A DNA stretch of 8,764 nucleotides from M3007 sp964646615 (lineage in GTDB: Bacteria > Bacteroidota > Bacteroidia > Chitinophagales > Saprospiraceae): positions 1 through 8,764 of the forward strand of contig CAZYEV010000068.1 of assembly GCA_964646615.1 (NCBI GenBank), read 5' to 3'. Below the pieces are notes generated by a model. That model did no database searches. It had not been told where the DNA came from and saw only the letters and a list, made by a program, of their open reading frames with translations. Numbering within the stretch: the stretch's first letter is position 1; each line of letters begins with the position of its first letter. Below are positions 1 to 6,536 of the stretch, in pieces. The position numbers were made by a program, and so were the translations under genes.

Positions 1-114
1 GATGAGTGCAGAGTGTATAAGAACAACTTTAGGGAGGCTATTTTCATCACCTGTACGGGATTACATAATTTTAGGGTAATGGCAAACCCGCCAAAATATC
101 CTGATAATCAATAA
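1..114 (+). pseudogene. C-terminal fragment of a DDE transposase (IS5/DDE_Tnp_4-like), cut by the window edge
   Basis: The first reading frame is open from base 1 to a TAA at 112-114 and encodes 37 residues. They contain CRVYKNNFREA followed by TGLHNFRV. The pattern of a Cys/Arg-rich turn, a KxxF segment and then [AC]-x-GLHNFR is the usual tail of IS5-group transposases of the DDE_Tnp_4 type, where it follows the catalytic Glu helix. The catalytic residues themselves would lie left of the window. Whether the gene is complete outside the window cannot be seen, so it may be an intact insertion sequence rather than a remnant. The family call rests on motif recognition in a short peptide and is moderate. 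Downstream sequence is AT-rich, and no terminal inverted repeat could be identified without the other end. Confidence 0.55.
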
Positions 115-343
115 CTTCAAATCTGCATAATGTCTAATATCTTCGAAACCGTCTATTAAAAACATTCCATCTATAAGAAGGGTGGTTAGTGGTGGAAGGA
201 GTCATTGAATCTAAGCTGGTCTGCTATCCTGAGCGTTAAGGAAAAGCATTTAATGCACCGGAAAAGAACACATTCTATGACCACGTCAGCGCCGGGCGTG
301 CCTCGAACTTTACAAGATTATTCACTCTTAAAATGACTTGACT
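115..343. other. Intergenic stretch without a supported gene
   Basis: This AT-rich stretch lies between the transposase tail and the small barrel protein. The only ATG-started frame of note is 253-336, 27 codons, with no recognisable similarity, and it ends just before the next gene. I see no convincing TAnnTTTG promoter box, no strong hairpin and no RNA gene. It probably contains the right end of the insertion sequence that starts left of the window, plus the promoter of the following gene. Confidence 0.4.
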
Positions 344-913
344 ATGCGAGTCTATCACCTCTTTGTTATCAGCCTGTTTGTCTTATCGTTTGGGCTTCCT
401 AAAATATCAATCGCTCAAAAGAAAGCCCCTCCCGTCTTCGAGACGCGCCACAAAAACGTGTATGTAGAAGCCCTGGGCAGCAGCATTCTGCTGGGTGCTC
501 ATTTCGACATGCGCTTGAAAAAGGGCCAGATGGACGGCGCCGGGCTTCGTGCCGGCATTGGAGGAGTCAGCGTTCGGGCACGAACGGACAGCCTTAGAGT
601 TACCTTAGGCGCCGTCGTTTTTCCTCTGGAATTTAACTACGTGACTGGCAAGCGTCGGAGCTCTTTCGTTGCTGGTGTCGGGCTGTTGCCCATGTATGCC
701 ACGTTAAGTGCTTCGGGCACGGTGGATGGCGAGTCGGGTGTCCTGGTTGAGGACGGTTTCACCTTTATCGGCGGGTTTGTCAACATGGGCTACCGCTTTC
801 AGCCGCTGCGCAACGGGCTGATGCTGCAGCTCACGCTGACACCTCTCATCCTGCGGGGCGCAGGATTGATACCGCTGAATTTTGGGCTGGGGCTTGGCTT
901 TGGTTTTAAATAA
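344..913 (+). CDS. Small predicted outer-membrane beta-barrel protein
   Basis: The protein has 189 residues from the ATG at 344. An in-frame TTG at 338 would add only two residues, and ATG gives a more natural signal peptide. Residues 1-24 form a Sec signal (MRV, then a hydrophobic core, ending SIAQ). The mature part alternates polar and hydrophobic residues in short stretches separated by glycines, for example around GAGLRAGIGG and SFVAGVGLLPMYATL. It closes with GLGLGFGFK, a typical final strand of Bacteroidota outer-membrane barrels. Size and strand density suggest an 8-stranded barrel. I do not recognise a specific family or function. It stands alone on the plus strand and is convergent with the acylase gene. 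It is GC-richer than that neighbour, so the two probably have different histories. Confidence 0.75.
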   Translation: MRVYHLFVISLFVLSFGLPKISIAQKKAPPVFETRHKNVYVEALGSSILLGAHFDMRLKKGQMDGAGLRAGIGGVSVRARTDSLRVTLGAVVFPLEFNYVTGKRRSSFVAGVGLLPMYATLSASGTVDGESGVLVEDGFTFIGGFVNMGYRFQPLRNGLMLQLTLTPLILRGAGLIPLNFGLGLGFGFK

Positions 914-932
914 AAAACACTCGTTTAAAACC
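902..932 (+). terminator. AT-rich hairpin overlapping the stop codon region of the small barrel gene
   Basis: GGTTTTAAA at 902-910 is exactly complementary to TTTAAAACC at 924-932, with a 13-nt loop holding the TAA stop. The stem can be extended outward by one wobble and one A-T pair. It lies between convergent genes, where a terminator is expected. No clear T-run follows on either strand, so termination activity is a guess and the structure may instead protect the 3' end. Confidence 0.35.
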
Positions 933-978
933 GACCGTAATCCACCCACACTGACTGATCTATCAGCGGCATTCGGGC

Positions 979-2034
979 TTATAATCCCATAAATTGAAAT
1001 GGTTTAGATTTTTTAAACTCTGCTGATACTTCGCCTGAATACGTTTTATTGTCAGACAAATCCAGTTTTCGCACACCTGCTTTTTCACTGAAATCAATTT
1101 TTTTAAGGTCAACCCAAAAGGTATTTGGTGTTAATGCTGTTTCGAAGTAATATACCAGCTCTTTCTGGTCAGCGACAGAACGCCAACGTGTCGTAGATAA
1201 ATTAGGGAATCCTTCAATTGCGAAACCATAAGGAACCGATACATTTCTAATCACACTAAAAACACCGGCAACTGCTACTCTTGTGTTATCAGTCTGCGGT
1301 ATAGCGTTTATATAGAAAGATGCCCTTACGAAACGGTCAGCTGAGGTAACTGAGCCCGGAAGGAAAATCTTACCGGGAATATTTTCCCAATATTTAGCTA
1401 TAGCCAGTTGTTGTTCATATGGCGGATCGTTAGTCATGACTATGTATGATGGGTCATGGTGTATTACCAATTTTCCTTTGATATATTCTAGGATTGCATT
1501 ATCACCACTGGCATCTGAAATGGATAAATGCACGGTGGTGAATTTGTCGGTGCCGGGAATAAAATCAGAAACTATAGCAAATGACTCCTTACTTAATTCT
1601 TCAACAGCTTCCGCAACGGTTGCAAAATTGTCTAATACATATTGTGCCCATAAAGATATTGCCATACCCTTCTTATCCCCTTCTTTATTGAAGCTAGGAT
1701 ATTCTGATTCAACCAGCCAGAGCAGGTTTGCAACCAATCCCTTTTCATTCATTCCATCCGCTATGGCGATATCCCACGTGCTAACGCCTATACTACCATA
1801 TTTGGATACCCATTCAATGGAGTTTTTGCCAACTTCACCATTTCGTTTCATACCACGAGGAAATATCCATTGATTAGCAGGGATTTCCATTGAAAAATCC
1901 ATAGTCCTACCCGTAATAATCTTGTTGTTTGGCCCTTTGTACACCACTCTTGTGCACGCTTTTGACTCTATGGTATAGCCGATTGCAAAGCATAATACCA
2001 ATAAGAGACTCGTAATTGTTTTTGTTGAATTCAT
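979..2034 (-). CDS. Secreted choloylglycine hydrolase / penicillin V acylase family enzyme (linear amide C-N hydrolase)
   Basis: This 351-residue Ntn hydrolase is predicted to act in the periplasm and cleave linear amide bonds. Residues 1-26 are a Sec signal ending SKA, so cleavage would expose Cys27 as the N-terminal nucleophile. There is no lipobox, so it is not a lipoprotein. Arg43 and Asp46 (GRTMDF) lie 16 and 19 residues after the Cys, the same spacing as Cys2/Arg18/Asp21 of bile salt hydrolases. Asn103 (VANLLW), Asn202 (MTNDPP) and Arg234 (SADRFVR) fit the other conserved positions. The stretch GMNEKGLVANLLWL with a following ESEYP resembles the Gram-negative cluster of the family, whose members include penicillin V acylases, acyl-homoserine-lactone acylases and Bacteroides bile salt hydrolases. 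The substrate cannot be decided here. The start at 2034 is preceded by AT-rich sequence without a Shine-Dalgarno, and no consensus -7 box was found. Base composition is clearly AT-richer than in the genes right of 2650. Confidence 0.92.
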   Translation of the reverse strand: MNSTKTITSLLLVLCFAIGYTIESKACTRVVYKGPNNKIITGRTMDFSMEIPANQWIFPRGMKRNGEVGKNSIEWVSKYGSIGVSTWDIAIADGMNEKGLVANLLWLVESEYPSFNKEGDKKGMAISLWAQYVLDNFATVAEAVEELSKESFAIVSDFIPGTDKFTTVHLSISDASGDNAILEYIKGKLVIHHDPSYIVMTNDPPYEQQLAIAKYWENIPGKIFLPGSVTSADRFVRASFYINAIPQTDNTRVAVAGVFSVIRNVSVPYGFAIEGFPNLSTTRWRSVADQKELVYYFETALTPNTFWVDLKKIDFSEKAGVRKLDLSDNKTYSGEVSAEFKKSKPFQFMGL

Positions 2035-2090
2035 ATTATTTAATTTTAAATGTTATTTGTATAGATTTTCTGTTACACCCGGTTTTCTAT

Positions 2091-2597
2091 TTAGTTACTG
2101 ACCTTACACAAGCCATTTTTGAACAGTATTGGTACATTCTTGAGTGCGATGGCGAGGAGCATGGTCTTTAAGCGAAAATGCCCATGGCCCGTTTTAAACT
2201 TTAAGGTCTCCAATTTAATGTACGCTACAATAGCGGCCAAAAAATGATTGGCTTGCGTCTCAATCGTCTCCGTCGGCAAACCGCGAGCCGCCCAATGCAG
2301 TATGCTGCCTGAGTCGTAGTGCCAGCATATCATCGCATTCTCATCCGTATGAGGCTTCTCGCAAATGAAGTCATCCATAATCAACACGCCTTGTTCATCC
2401 TCCACAGGCACTTGCTGGCGAATCAAGGGCTTGGCCGCCTTCCAAACCATACGCGAGTCAAAGTACGATTGCGCCCAAAAACGGGTAACTTTGTCATGGC
2501 TAATGGCACCGCCCAATGCCTCAGACATACCCGTAGCCGTCGCATACTTCGGTGCGCTCAGCAGGTAAGCCGTACATAGCGAACGTGTGCATTCCAT
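2091..2597 (-). pseudogene. Internally deleted IS4/IS701-type DDE transposase
   Basis: The 168-residue frame joins the two ends of a transposase that is normally about twice as long or more. Residues 11-98 match the family's N-terminal half: LLSAPKYATATG, then AISHDKVTRF, then LIMDDFICEKPHTDEN and CWHYD, with Asp75/Asp76 at the first catalytic position. Residues from about 107 (LPTETIETQANHF, then AYIKLETLKFKTGHGHFRLK) match the extreme C-terminus. The middle, holding the second catalytic Asp, the catalytic Glu and the YREK-like region, is missing. The junction lies near 2279-2303 and the reading frame remains open across it. The product cannot be an active transposase, although it could still bind DNA. 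The stop codon lies just outside the proposed inverted repeat. The family call is based on remembered motifs; the deletion call rests on length and the missing catalytic centre. Confidence 0.8.
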
Positions 2598-2642
2598 AAC
2601 ACAAAAGTAGTGATATTTCCATCACCCGTTCGTAAGGCCAGT
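2097..2642. mobile_element. Candidate boundaries of a shortened insertion sequence (546 bp)
   Basis: ACTGACCTTAC at 2097-2107 is the inverted counterpart of GTAAGGCCAGT at 2632-2642, with 10 of 11 positions matching. The pair brackets the deleted transposase closely on both sides, as terminal inverted repeats should. The outside bases are TAGTT at 2092-2096 and TAGAT at 2643-2647, identical at 4 of 5 positions, which could be a decayed target-site duplication. The repeat is short and was found by eye, so the ends are provisional. If correct, this is a non-autonomous deletion derivative lying immediately upstream of the acylase gene. Confidence 0.45.
2602..2609 (-). promoter_or_regulatory. Possible -7 box of the transposase remnant
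   Basis: On the minus strand this reads TACTTTTG, an exact match to the Bacteroidota sigma-70 -7 consensus TAnnTTTG. It lies only 4 bases before the ATG at 2597, so transcription would start at or just inside the annotated start. That implies either a leaderless message or a chance match. No good TTG -33 element is visible about 20 bases upstream. Confidence 0.3.
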
Positions 2643-2664
2643 TAGATAAAGTTCAGGTGAATAA

Positions 2665-2684
2665 TTCAGCGGGAGACAGCTGAA
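2665..2684 (-). terminator. Possible weak terminator after the large outer-membrane receptor gene
   Basis: TTCAGC at 2665-2670 pairs perfectly with GCTGAA at 2679-2684 across an 8-nt loop. It lies 64 bases past the stop of the receptor gene, and on the minus strand the hairpin is followed by TTATT. The stem is only 6 bp and the T-tract is interrupted, so this is a tentative call. Confidence 0.3.
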
Positions 2685-2748
2685 AATACCCTTGTTGTCC
2701 TTCGTGAGGAGGGATGTCTTTTGTGCACCAACGACTGGACATTTCCAA

Positions 2749-5628
2749 TTACATACGCGGCCCCCAGAACTCCATTGGACGCGGTGGGCCGTCGGAGGGA
2801 GCGGCGGATTTGCTGGTGCGGAAGTGCCGCAGGTTGTACGTGAAGGAGAGCATCACGAAACGCTGCAGGGCGTTGGTTTGCAGGTCTTCCACGTAAGTTT
2901 CGGTGACGTTTCGGCTGATACTGCGGTTTTGGCCCAGCACGTCGTTGACGGCTAAGGCGATTTCTCCGCGTTCGTTTTTGAACACTTTTTTGCCGATAGC
3001 GAGGTGCCACAGCCAGAAGTTCTGGTCGAAGCCTTCGCTAAGGCCGGCGTTGAGGTTGTGCGTCAGGTCGGAGCGCAGCACAATGCCTTTCCAGGCGACC
3101 CAGTTGAAGCGGAAGCGCGAGGTCTGGCTCAGGTAGCGGGTGTTGCTGGCCGTTTGGAATGTGTTGTTGGCGATGTTGTAGCTGGGCCGGAAGGCCAGCG
3201 TGAAGTCAATGCGTTCGCTGATGTTGCTGGCAAAGGTGAGGCCAGCCGTAATGATGTGGTTGTTGGCTAAGTTCAGGGCGTCGTTGATAAGGCCTGGCGT
3301 GCGCACGTAGTTGTAAAAAGCGTCCAGGTTGACGTTGGTTTTCAGGCCCTTAATGGGCATGCCGTAAGAGCCGAACACGCGAATGGAGTAGAAACCGTTC
3401 AGGTTGACCGGGCGCGACAGGCGGGCGCCGCGCGGCACCTGGTATTCTTGCAGAATGGGGTGATCGCTGTTGGCTAAGTAGGTTGCCGTAGCGATATAAT
3501 CCTGGGTGAAGGTGAAGCCGCCGCCAAAGAACAGGGTGCTGCCCTTTTCGACGTTGGAAGCCTGGTATCGGCCGAAGATGTTCTGCTGGAAGGTCTGGCG
3601 CAGGTTGGGATTGCCCACGGTGAGTTGCACGGGGTTGCTGTTGTTCAGCACGTCTTGCAGCTGCTCCACGGAGGGCAGTTGTGTGCTGCTGCGGTAAAAG
3701 ATGCGGATGTTGCGCGTGCGGTCGAGGTCGTATCGGAGCATGGCCGATGGCAAGATGTTGAAGAACGTCTGGTTGATGTTCTTTTCCTGCGGGAAGGTGC
3801 GCTGGTTGACCAGGGTGGCCCATTGGGCGTTGGCGCGTACGTTGAAGTTGAGGTCTCGGCCTTTGGAGTAGTTGTAGCCTACGCCCGTCTGGTGAGTGGT
3901 GTAATCGTTGGAAAAGACGTTCGACAGTTGCTCGTTAAGGAGCGAATAGCTGCCTCCTTGTTCGTTCCAGTCGAAGGTAAGGCGCTCGGAAGTCTCTTGC
4001 TGGTAGCTAAGGCGATAGTTAAGCAGCAGCTGAGCGTTTTCGCTGAGCGGCTCGGTATATTCGGCATTGCCGGCGGCATTCCAGCTGCCAATGTCTAGGG
4101 AGGTGCGCTGGTTGAGTAGGGTAACGATGCCCTGCTGTGGGAATGCGTTTTCGGAGTCGAGCCAGGAGGTGCCGCGTTTAGGAGCGTAGCCGCCGTTGAG
4201 GTTGAACGAGAACGTGCGACCCTTTTTGGCCATGCGGTGGCGCCAAAGCAGGCTGCCGTTGAAGTTGAGGCCCGTGAGGTCGGAGCGGTAGTGGTTGTTG
4301 GTGCTGCCGATGAGGGTGTTGTTGAACAGCGTTTGGCCCAGGGTGGCAGAGGTTCCGTCGTTGAGTTGGGCGCTCAGGCGCGGCTGGAAGATGAAGGAGT
4401 TCATGCTGTCCAGTTTATACTCGATGCGCGCATTGAAGCGGTGGTTGGTGTTGTCGGTGCGGCTTTCGCTGTCTTCCCGGTACAGTTCGGCCAGGTCGCC
4501 CTGGTTGTTGAGAAACTGGCGGAAGGTGTTGTTGAGCGCCAGCGTATTAGACTTATTGAAAAAATAGCTGGCCGTTACGTCTGTTTTTTGTCCCCACTTA
4601 TCGGAGTAGTTGAGGCCTAAGGCCGTAGTGGCCGCAATGCCGCCCTGAGGGCGCACCAGGAAGTCGCCCAATCCGCCGCCACCGCCGGGGCCGCCACCAC
4701 CGGGGCCGCCGCGCCCGCCGCCCATCATCATGAACATGCGCCCGGCGCCACCGGGCATCCCGCGTCCACCACTGCCCATGACGCCCAGCAGGTCGTCCAC
4801 GGAGAAGTTCTGCACGTTGATGTTGTTGGCCATGCCAATGAGGGCGATGCGCCGATTGCCGTCGAAGAAGTTGATGTTGCCACCGGCCTGATAGCGGTCT
4901 TCGTAGCCATAGCCGGCATAGACCTTGCCGAACTGGCCCTGGCGCATGTTGCTTTTGGTGACGATGTTGATCGTCTTGGTCGTGTTGCCGTCCTGAAAGC
5001 CCGTGAATTGCGCCTGATCGCTTTGCTGGTCGAAGATTTGGATTTTATCAATGACCTCTGCTGGCAGGTTGCGCAGGGCGGCCATAGGGTCGTTGCCAAA
5101 GAAGGGCTTGCCGTCCACCAATACCTGGCCCACGTTTTCGCCTTGCGCTTTGATGGCGCCGCCTTCGACGCTGACGGAGGGCAATTTCTCCACCAAATCG
5201 CTTGCGTCGGCATCCTTCATCACCTTCACCGAGCTGGCGTTGAACTCGGTGGTGTCGCCCTTTTGCTGGGCAATGGGCACGGTGCTCTTGACCTCTACGC
5301 CTTGCAGCACTATTTGATCCGGCTCTAATTGAAGTGATCCCAGTTGAATATCGCTTTGCGCCAGCGTAACCTCGCGACGCAGTGGCTTATAGCCTAATGC
5401 GCTGATGATCAGACGATAACCACCTCGCTCGACCTGGGTTAGCGCAAAAGCGCCCTCCAGATTGGTGGCTGTGTTCTTGACGACTTCGCCCCAAGGGTAT
5501 TGCAAACTGACCGTAGCGCCGGGAAAGGGCTGGCCCTGTTCGTCGAGCACCTTGCCGCGAATAGTGAAGGTTTGGGCAAAGAGGGCAGGCGCAAGCAGCC
5601 ACGCTGCCGCTATAAGCAGGTGTTTCAT
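2749..5628 (-). CDS. TonB-dependent-receptor-like outer-membrane beta-barrel protein with CarboxypepD_reg domain and Gly/Met-rich insert
   Basis: This 959-residue protein is predicted to sit in the outer membrane. In order it has a signal peptide (1-18, cut at LFA|Q), a carboxypeptidase-regulatory-like beta-sandwich (about 21-105; IRGKVLDEQGQPFPGATV is diagnostic) and a plug-like domain (about 110-225; LVEKLPSVSVEGG, VLVDGKPFFGND, TKTINIVTK). A long barrel ends at about 937 with MLSFTYNLRHF, followed by a 22-residue polar tail. Length and layout fit the Bacteroidota OMP_b-brl_3 group. This group is often annotated as TonB-dependent receptors, but its substrates are mostly unknown. No clear TonB box was identified. 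Residues 284-321 are an unusual Gly/Met/Arg/Pro-rich stretch with a run of three Met. The gene follows the Spy-like gene on the same strand across 164 bp with no consensus promoter, so co-transcription is likely. Transport of metal or peptide is possible but not shown. Confidence 0.88.
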   Translation of the reverse strand: MKHLLIAAAWLLAPALFAQTFTIRGKVLDEQGQPFPGATVSLQYPWGEVVKNTATNLEGAFALTQVERGGYRLIISALGYKPLRREVTLAQSDIQLGSLQLEPDQIVLQGVEVKSTVPIAQQKGDTTEFNASSVKVMKDADASDLVEKLPSVSVEGGAIKAQGENVGQVLVDGKPFFGNDPMAALRNLPAEVIDKIQIFDQQSDQAQFTGFQDGNTTKTINIVTKSNMRQGQFGKVYAGYGYEDRYQAGGNINFFDGNRRIALIGMANNINVQNFSVDDLLGVMGSGGRGMPGGAGRMFMMMGGGRGGPGGGGPGGGGGLGDFLVRPQGGIAATTALGLNYSDKWGQKTDVTASYFFNKSNTLALNNTFRQFLNNQGDLAELYREDSESRTDNTNHRFNARIEYKLDSMNSFIFQPRLSAQLNDGTSATLGQTLFNNTLIGSTNNHYRSDLTGLNFNGSLLWRHRMAKKGRTFSFNLNGGYAPKRGTSWLDSENAFPQQGIVTLLNQRTSLDIGSWNAAGNAEYTEPLSENAQLLLNYRLSYQQETSERLTFDWNEQGGSYSLLNEQLSNVFSNDYTTHQTGVGYNYSKGRDLNFNVRANAQWATLVNQRTFPQEKNINQTFFNILPSAMLRYDLDRTRNIRIFYRSSTQLPSVEQLQDVLNNSNPVQLTVGNPNLRQTFQQNIFGRYQASNVEKGSTLFFGGGFTFTQDYIATATYLANSDHPILQEYQVPRGARLSRPVNLNGFYSIRVFGSYGMPIKGLKTNVNLDAFYNYVRTPGLINDALNLANNHIITAGLTFASNISERIDFTLAFRPSYNIANNTFQTASNTRYLSQTSRFRFNWVAWKGIVLRSDLTHNLNAGLSEGFDQNFWLWHLAIGKKVFKNERGEIALAVNDVLGQNRSISRNVTETYVEDLQTNALQRFVMLSFTYNLRHFRTSKSAAPSDGPPRPMEFWGPRM
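4666..4779 (-). repeat. Low-complexity Gly/Met-rich coding segment with 15-bp tandem repeat
   Basis: Two adjacent 15-bp units at 4676-4690 and 4691-4705 (plus strand CCGCCACCGCCGGGG and a copy differing at one base) encode GGGGP-type pentapeptides. The surrounding GC-rich sequence encodes more Gly, Pro and Arg together with several Met. It lies at the entry to the barrel and is probably a surface or periplasmic loop. Such a tract can gain or lose units by slippage without shifting the frame, because the unit is a multiple of three. Confidence 0.75.
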
Positions 5629-5737
5629 AAACGAAAAATTTCAAGTTGAAAAAAACAGGCCTATGGGGGTCGGGCCGGCATTGAAGGCAAATAGCCGAAA
5701 CGAGCCTCAGTGCAATTCCGGTACCTCCGGCCGCCTC

Positions 5738-5768
5738 CGAAGCTGCCGCCGGGCCGGGCGGCGCTTCG
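5738..5768 (-). other. Strong GC hairpin between the Spy-like gene and the receptor gene
   Basis: CGAAGC at 5738-5743 pairs with GCTTCG at 5763-5768, and GCCGCC at 5745-5750 pairs with GGCGGC at 5757-5762. This gives a 12-bp stem with one bulged T and a 6-nt loop. It starts 25 bases after the Spy-like stop. No T-run follows on the minus strand, so an intrinsic terminator is unlikely. A role as an mRNA 3'-end stabiliser or processing site that sets different levels of the two products is plausible but inferred. Confidence 0.55.
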
Positions 5769-5792
5769 AAGAACGTACGTGCGTTGATGTGT

Positions 5793-6284
5793 TTACCGGT
5801 TGCCGTTCGGGTTAGTGTCCCGGCTGCGGTTCTTCCTGTCTCTCTTGTTCTTCCCTTTCGGATCGGGCGCAGGTTTGTCTTTGCCGGGCGGTGTGGGCTG
5901 AGCGTTGGGGCCCCACTTGCCGCGGCGCTCGCGCATTTCTTCGCGGGCAGTAAGCCATTGCTGCCACTGTTCCTGGGTCAGTACGGTTTGCAGCTCCTGG
6001 TCTTGTGCCTGGCGGATGGTGGTCATCTGGGTGCGCATGGCCTCCCAGTCGCCTTCGTTTTTCTGGCGCGCATCCTGCATCTGGCGCGCATACTTGACGT
6101 TAATCTCCAGCACTTTGGCCGCCTGCGCGTCCGAGAGCGCCAGGCGCTCCTTCATCATGGCCGTTTGCTGCTCGGCACGCTGTTCGGGGTTCATCCAGCG
6201 GCCCTCCCCTCCGGGCTGGGCCAGAAGCGCACTGACGCTCCACCAAAGCGCCGCCGCGAAACTTGCAATATGTGCGTACTTCAT
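5793..6284 (-). CDS. Spy/CpxP-like periplasmic LTxxQ protein
   Basis: The protein has 163 residues from the ATG at 6284. A longer frame starting at 6347 would put 21 charged and polar residues ahead of the signal, so it is rejected. Residues 1-22 are a signal peptide (core AAALWWSVSALLA). The mature part is mostly helical and charged. It carries two Spy/CpxP hallmark motifs, LSDAQ at 50-54 and LTQEQ at 102-106, separated by long amphipathic helices rich in Gln, Met, Arg and Glu. Residues about 122-163 form a Pro/Lys/Arg/Asn-rich, probably disordered basic tail not seen in classical Spy. Spy and CpxP are periplasmic chaperone or sensor-modulator proteins of envelope stress systems, and relatives in Bacteroidota often sit beside signalling genes. 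It is divergent from the kinase and upstream of the receptor gene, which suggests a chaperone or feedback role in that system. Confidence 0.82.
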   Translation of the reverse strand: MKYAHIASFAAALWWSVSALLAQPGGEGRWMNPEQRAEQQTAMMKERLALSDAQAAKVLEINVKYARQMQDARQKNEGDWEAMRTQMTTIRQAQDQELQTVLTQEQWQQWLTAREEMRERRGKWGPNAQPTPPGKDKPAPDPKGKNKRDRKNRSRDTNPNGNR

Positions 6285-6306
6285 TTTTTTCAATTTTAAC
6301 ACGGTA

Positions 6307-6336
6307 CAAAAGTGCCTGCCTCCATTTCCTCCCAAA
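6307..6336 (-). promoter_or_regulatory. Candidate promoter of the Spy-like/receptor operon
   Basis: On the minus strand, TTTG (6336-6333) is followed after 18 bases by CACTTTTG (6314-6307), which matches the Bacteroidota -7 element TAnnTTTG at all fixed positions except the first. Transcription would start near 6300, leaving a leader of about 16 nt before the ATG at 6284. The spacing is near the usual range, and the call is by eye. Confidence 0.4.
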
Positions 6337-6528
6337 AAAAATTCCAATCAACGAGGCTGTTTCCACAGCAAACGCCATATTTCTTTCATCAATGCCCGCG
6401 AGGAGCGCTGAACATGTCCAGCGGTGCAGAGGTGTCGCCTTCTCGTTTCTCGAAGACAACACCTCTTTTGAAATGCCTCTGTTGAGGCAAATGCGAAGGC
6501 AAGGGCCTCAGAGGCTGCGTTTATGGAT

Positions 6529-6536
6529 TTAATTTG
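6529..6536 (+). promoter_or_regulatory. Weak candidate -7 box of the kinase-regulator operon
   Basis: TTAATTTG matches TAnnTTTG at all fixed positions except the second. Transcription from it would start near 6543, giving a leader of about 30 nt to the ATG at 6573. That would also argue against the alternative TTG start at 6534, which lies inside this box. No TTG -33 element is seen at the expected distance. Confidence 0.22.

Noticed and set aside
253..336. 27-codon ATG frame upstream of the small barrel gene
   Set aside because: Too short, no recognisable motif, and the frame ends before the next start. Nothing distinguishes it from chance.
951..965. CTGA...TCAG inverted repeat between the convergent genes
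   Set aside because: Four-base stem without a T-tract, too weak to call a terminator.
3625..4098. Long plus-strand frames (157 and 127 codons) opposite the receptor barrel
   Set aside because: Repetitive Val/Gly/Ala/Glu composition typical of the reverse complement of GC-rich barrel codons. No signal or domain.
5641..5690. T-run with a short GGCC/GGCC pairing in the leader of the receptor gene, considered as a terminator or attenuator
   Set aside because: Only 4 bp of stem and a poorly placed loop. It would terminate just before the gene it precedes, so I did not annotate it.
5784..6299. 171-codon plus-strand frame antisense to the Spy-like gene
   Set aside because: GC-rich antisense shadow. 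The minus-strand frame has a signal peptide and two LTxxQ motifs, while this one has no recognisable protein features.
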